64,000 nucleotides of DNA. Origin: Pelomyxa schiedti (lineage: Eukaryota > Evosea > Pelobiontida > Pelomyxidae). The position numbers were made by a program, and so were the translations under genes. Each line of letters opens with the position of its first letter. Positions within the stretch are counted from its first letter, which is position 1. Shown piece after piece: positions 62,834 to 64,000 of the stretch. The notes under the pieces are model-generated. The model ran no database searches. It was not told the origin of the DNA and saw only the letters and a program-made list of their open reading frames with translations. The DNA lies in the NCBI GenBank assembly GCA_020536535.1, contig JAHLWZ010000267.1:884-64883 (forward strand), given 5' to 3'.

Positions 62834-64000
62834 ATGGGTCAGACGTTTGGTAGCTCCGCGTCTTCGACGACACCAACAACCACAGAAAGGACAACATACA
62901 TTGTGGGATCACCGGCATGCACAACAACGTCGTCCAGGGCCGCCGACGTCGAGGATATCATATCTACTGCGGCCACGCCCTCCGACCCAGACAACAACCC
63001 ATCGTCGCCGTCGTCGAGCGGGGCGCCGTCAATCGACGCGACTAGCGTCAACATCAACAACAACAAGAAGGTTATGGTGGAGCCCTATGTGATAACGATG
63101 ACGATAAACTGCGTCAAGGGGTGCGAGCACAACTGCCGATACTGCTTCGCGAAGCACGAGGCACGTTGCCCACCCGACTGGTACGCAAAACGCTGTGCTA
63201 TCTCTTACCTGACCCACCAAAAAAAAAATTTTTTTTTTTTTTTTTTGCTGCTTCTCCCTCTTCTTCTCCCCTTTTTCTTTCTTTGTTTATCATTGACCTG
63301 TGTTTAAACTCTATATTCATTTTGCATTGGGGGTGTGGTTGATGCTCTTCTCGTTTTTGGGTTTGCTTGGTTTAGGCCTACTATGAGAGTTGTTCAGTCG
63401 GAAGTCGATGCTCCACGCCCAAAGGTGCCATTGGGCTCCGTTATGTTTCCTTCTCTGCATGATATCACACCAACAGTTGTGGATCCATGCCTCAAAATTA
63501 TCCTCGCTCTCCTTCAGTCTCAGTCCCGAGTTGTAGTTTTCTCCAAACCACACTTGAGTGTGTGTCGTTTCCATACTCTGCAAAAAAAAGTTTAAGGCAG
63601 CACCAGGTTATACAGAAGATATGCTCTGCTGCAAGTAACTACAAGGAGCTGTTACGTTTCAAATTTACCATAAGTGCTATGGATGACACCATCCTTTCCT
63701 ATTGGGAGCCGGGAGCACCTCCCTTTGCCGAAAGACTTGAATCTCTCAAGTGCGCATACAATGCCGGTTTCAAAACAGCAGTTTCCGTAGGACCCATGCT
63801 TGACTATCTCCATGTTGTGGAACTAGTAAATACTGTTGAGCCCTTTGTTACTGATGTGATTATTATCTGCCGGCTACAACTGATTCCAGAGATGGTAAGT
63901 GAGGCCAAATCTCCCCAGGACAAAGCCATGCTCAATGCTGTTCTTGACAATCAAACTGACGAAAAGATAATACAATTGCATGACATACTCAAGACCCGCC
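62834..64000 (+). CDS. Spore-photoproduct-lyase-like radical SAM protein, 3' partial
   Basis: ATG at 62834 opens MGQTFGSSASSTTPTTTERT, a low-complexity N-terminus of about 80 residues. The iron-sulfur motif follows: KGCEHNCRYCFAKHEAR, with Cys spacing CX3CX2C as in the SPL-type radical SAM family. After a 190-nt intron with a long T tract, exon 2 has VPLGSVMFPSLHDITP and QSQSRVVVFSKPHL, and exon 3 has LRFKFTISAMDDTILSYWEP, GAPPFAERLESLKCAYNAGF and SVGPMLDYLHVVELV. These blocks (HDITP, SKPHL, WEPGAP...ER, PMLD) are those of SPL-like radical SAM proteins common in bacteria and archaea. The gene continues past 64000 after a GTAAGT donor near 63895. It would generate a 5'-deoxyadenosyl radical; the substrate is unknown and a DNA-repair role is not implied by these motifs alone. 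Confidence 0.82.

Overview
The window is nuclear DNA from a unicellular eukaryote. Most genes are split by short GT-AG introns, mostly 40-100 nt with some as short as 22 nt. The proteins are typically eukaryotic: MCM5, CTF18, condensin II subunit G2, eRF1, Rab21, another Rab, F-BAR/RhoGAP. TAA, TGA and TAG all serve as stops, so the genetic code looks standard. Low-complexity Pro/Gln/Ser tails, many small-GTPase domains and VIT/VWA and Sel1 proteins would fit an amoeba-like protist, but I cannot name the lineage. The 100-N gap indicates a draft scaffold.

Layout, left to right: a 5'-truncated long coiled-coil protein (+, 1-4057); a divergent eRF1-family release factor (-, 4203-5961) back to back with an ARM-like protein (+, 6270-7926); CTF18 (-, 8073-12661) back to back with an orphan gene (+, 12810-13520); condensin II subunit G2 (+, 13663-18715); a Sel1-repeat protein (+, 18812-20730); a C2/RBR-like/RCR ubiquitin ligase (-, 21344-24827) divergent from a secreted Asp-box protein (+, 25115-26498); a proline-rich metallophosphoesterase (-, 26589-28223) divergent from an F-BAR/RhoGAP protein (+, 28581-31938); an adenylate-kinase-like/RING fusion (-, 32036-33177) divergent from an orphan (+, 33289-34715); a candidate circularly permuted tRNA gene (-, about 34935-35040); an orphan (-, 35384-36833); MCM5 (-, 36956-40309); an orphan (+, 40600-42497); a large orphan with an assembly gap (-, 42550-46432); a Rab GTPase (-, 47028-48003) divergent from a VIT/VWA/GTPase/TPR/DUF2135 mosaic (+, 48275-53524); Rab21 (+, 53921-54943); a DUF4140/DUF4139 protein (-, 55107-57241); an IQ/SAM-like coiled-coil protein (-, 57877-61310); a secreted beta-propeller protein (-, 61442-62761) divergent from a spore-photoproduct-lyase-like radical SAM protein that runs off the end (+, 62834-64000).

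The genes do not form an operon-like unit. Several serve chromosome replication and segregation (CTF18, MCM5, condensin II) and several serve membrane traffic or actin control (two Rabs, RhoGAP, coiled coil). Intergenic spaces are short and many pairs share a divergent promoter of 70-360 bp.

The most unusual objects are: (1) a VIT-VWA-TPR-DUF2135 protein with a degenerate Rab domain and further P-loop GTPase modules between VWA and TPR; (2) a ubiquitin ligase joining a C2 domain and RING1/IBR modules to a complete RING-Cys-relay catalytic domain of the MYCBP2 type; (3) an eRF1 with an intact GGQ but no NIKS motif; (4) a tRNA-like locus whose T arm precedes its D arm, with a perfect 7-bp acceptor stem across the junction; (5) an adenylate-kinase-like domain fused to a RING finger. 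Exon boundaries were worked out by hand from splice sites, reading frame and family similarity.
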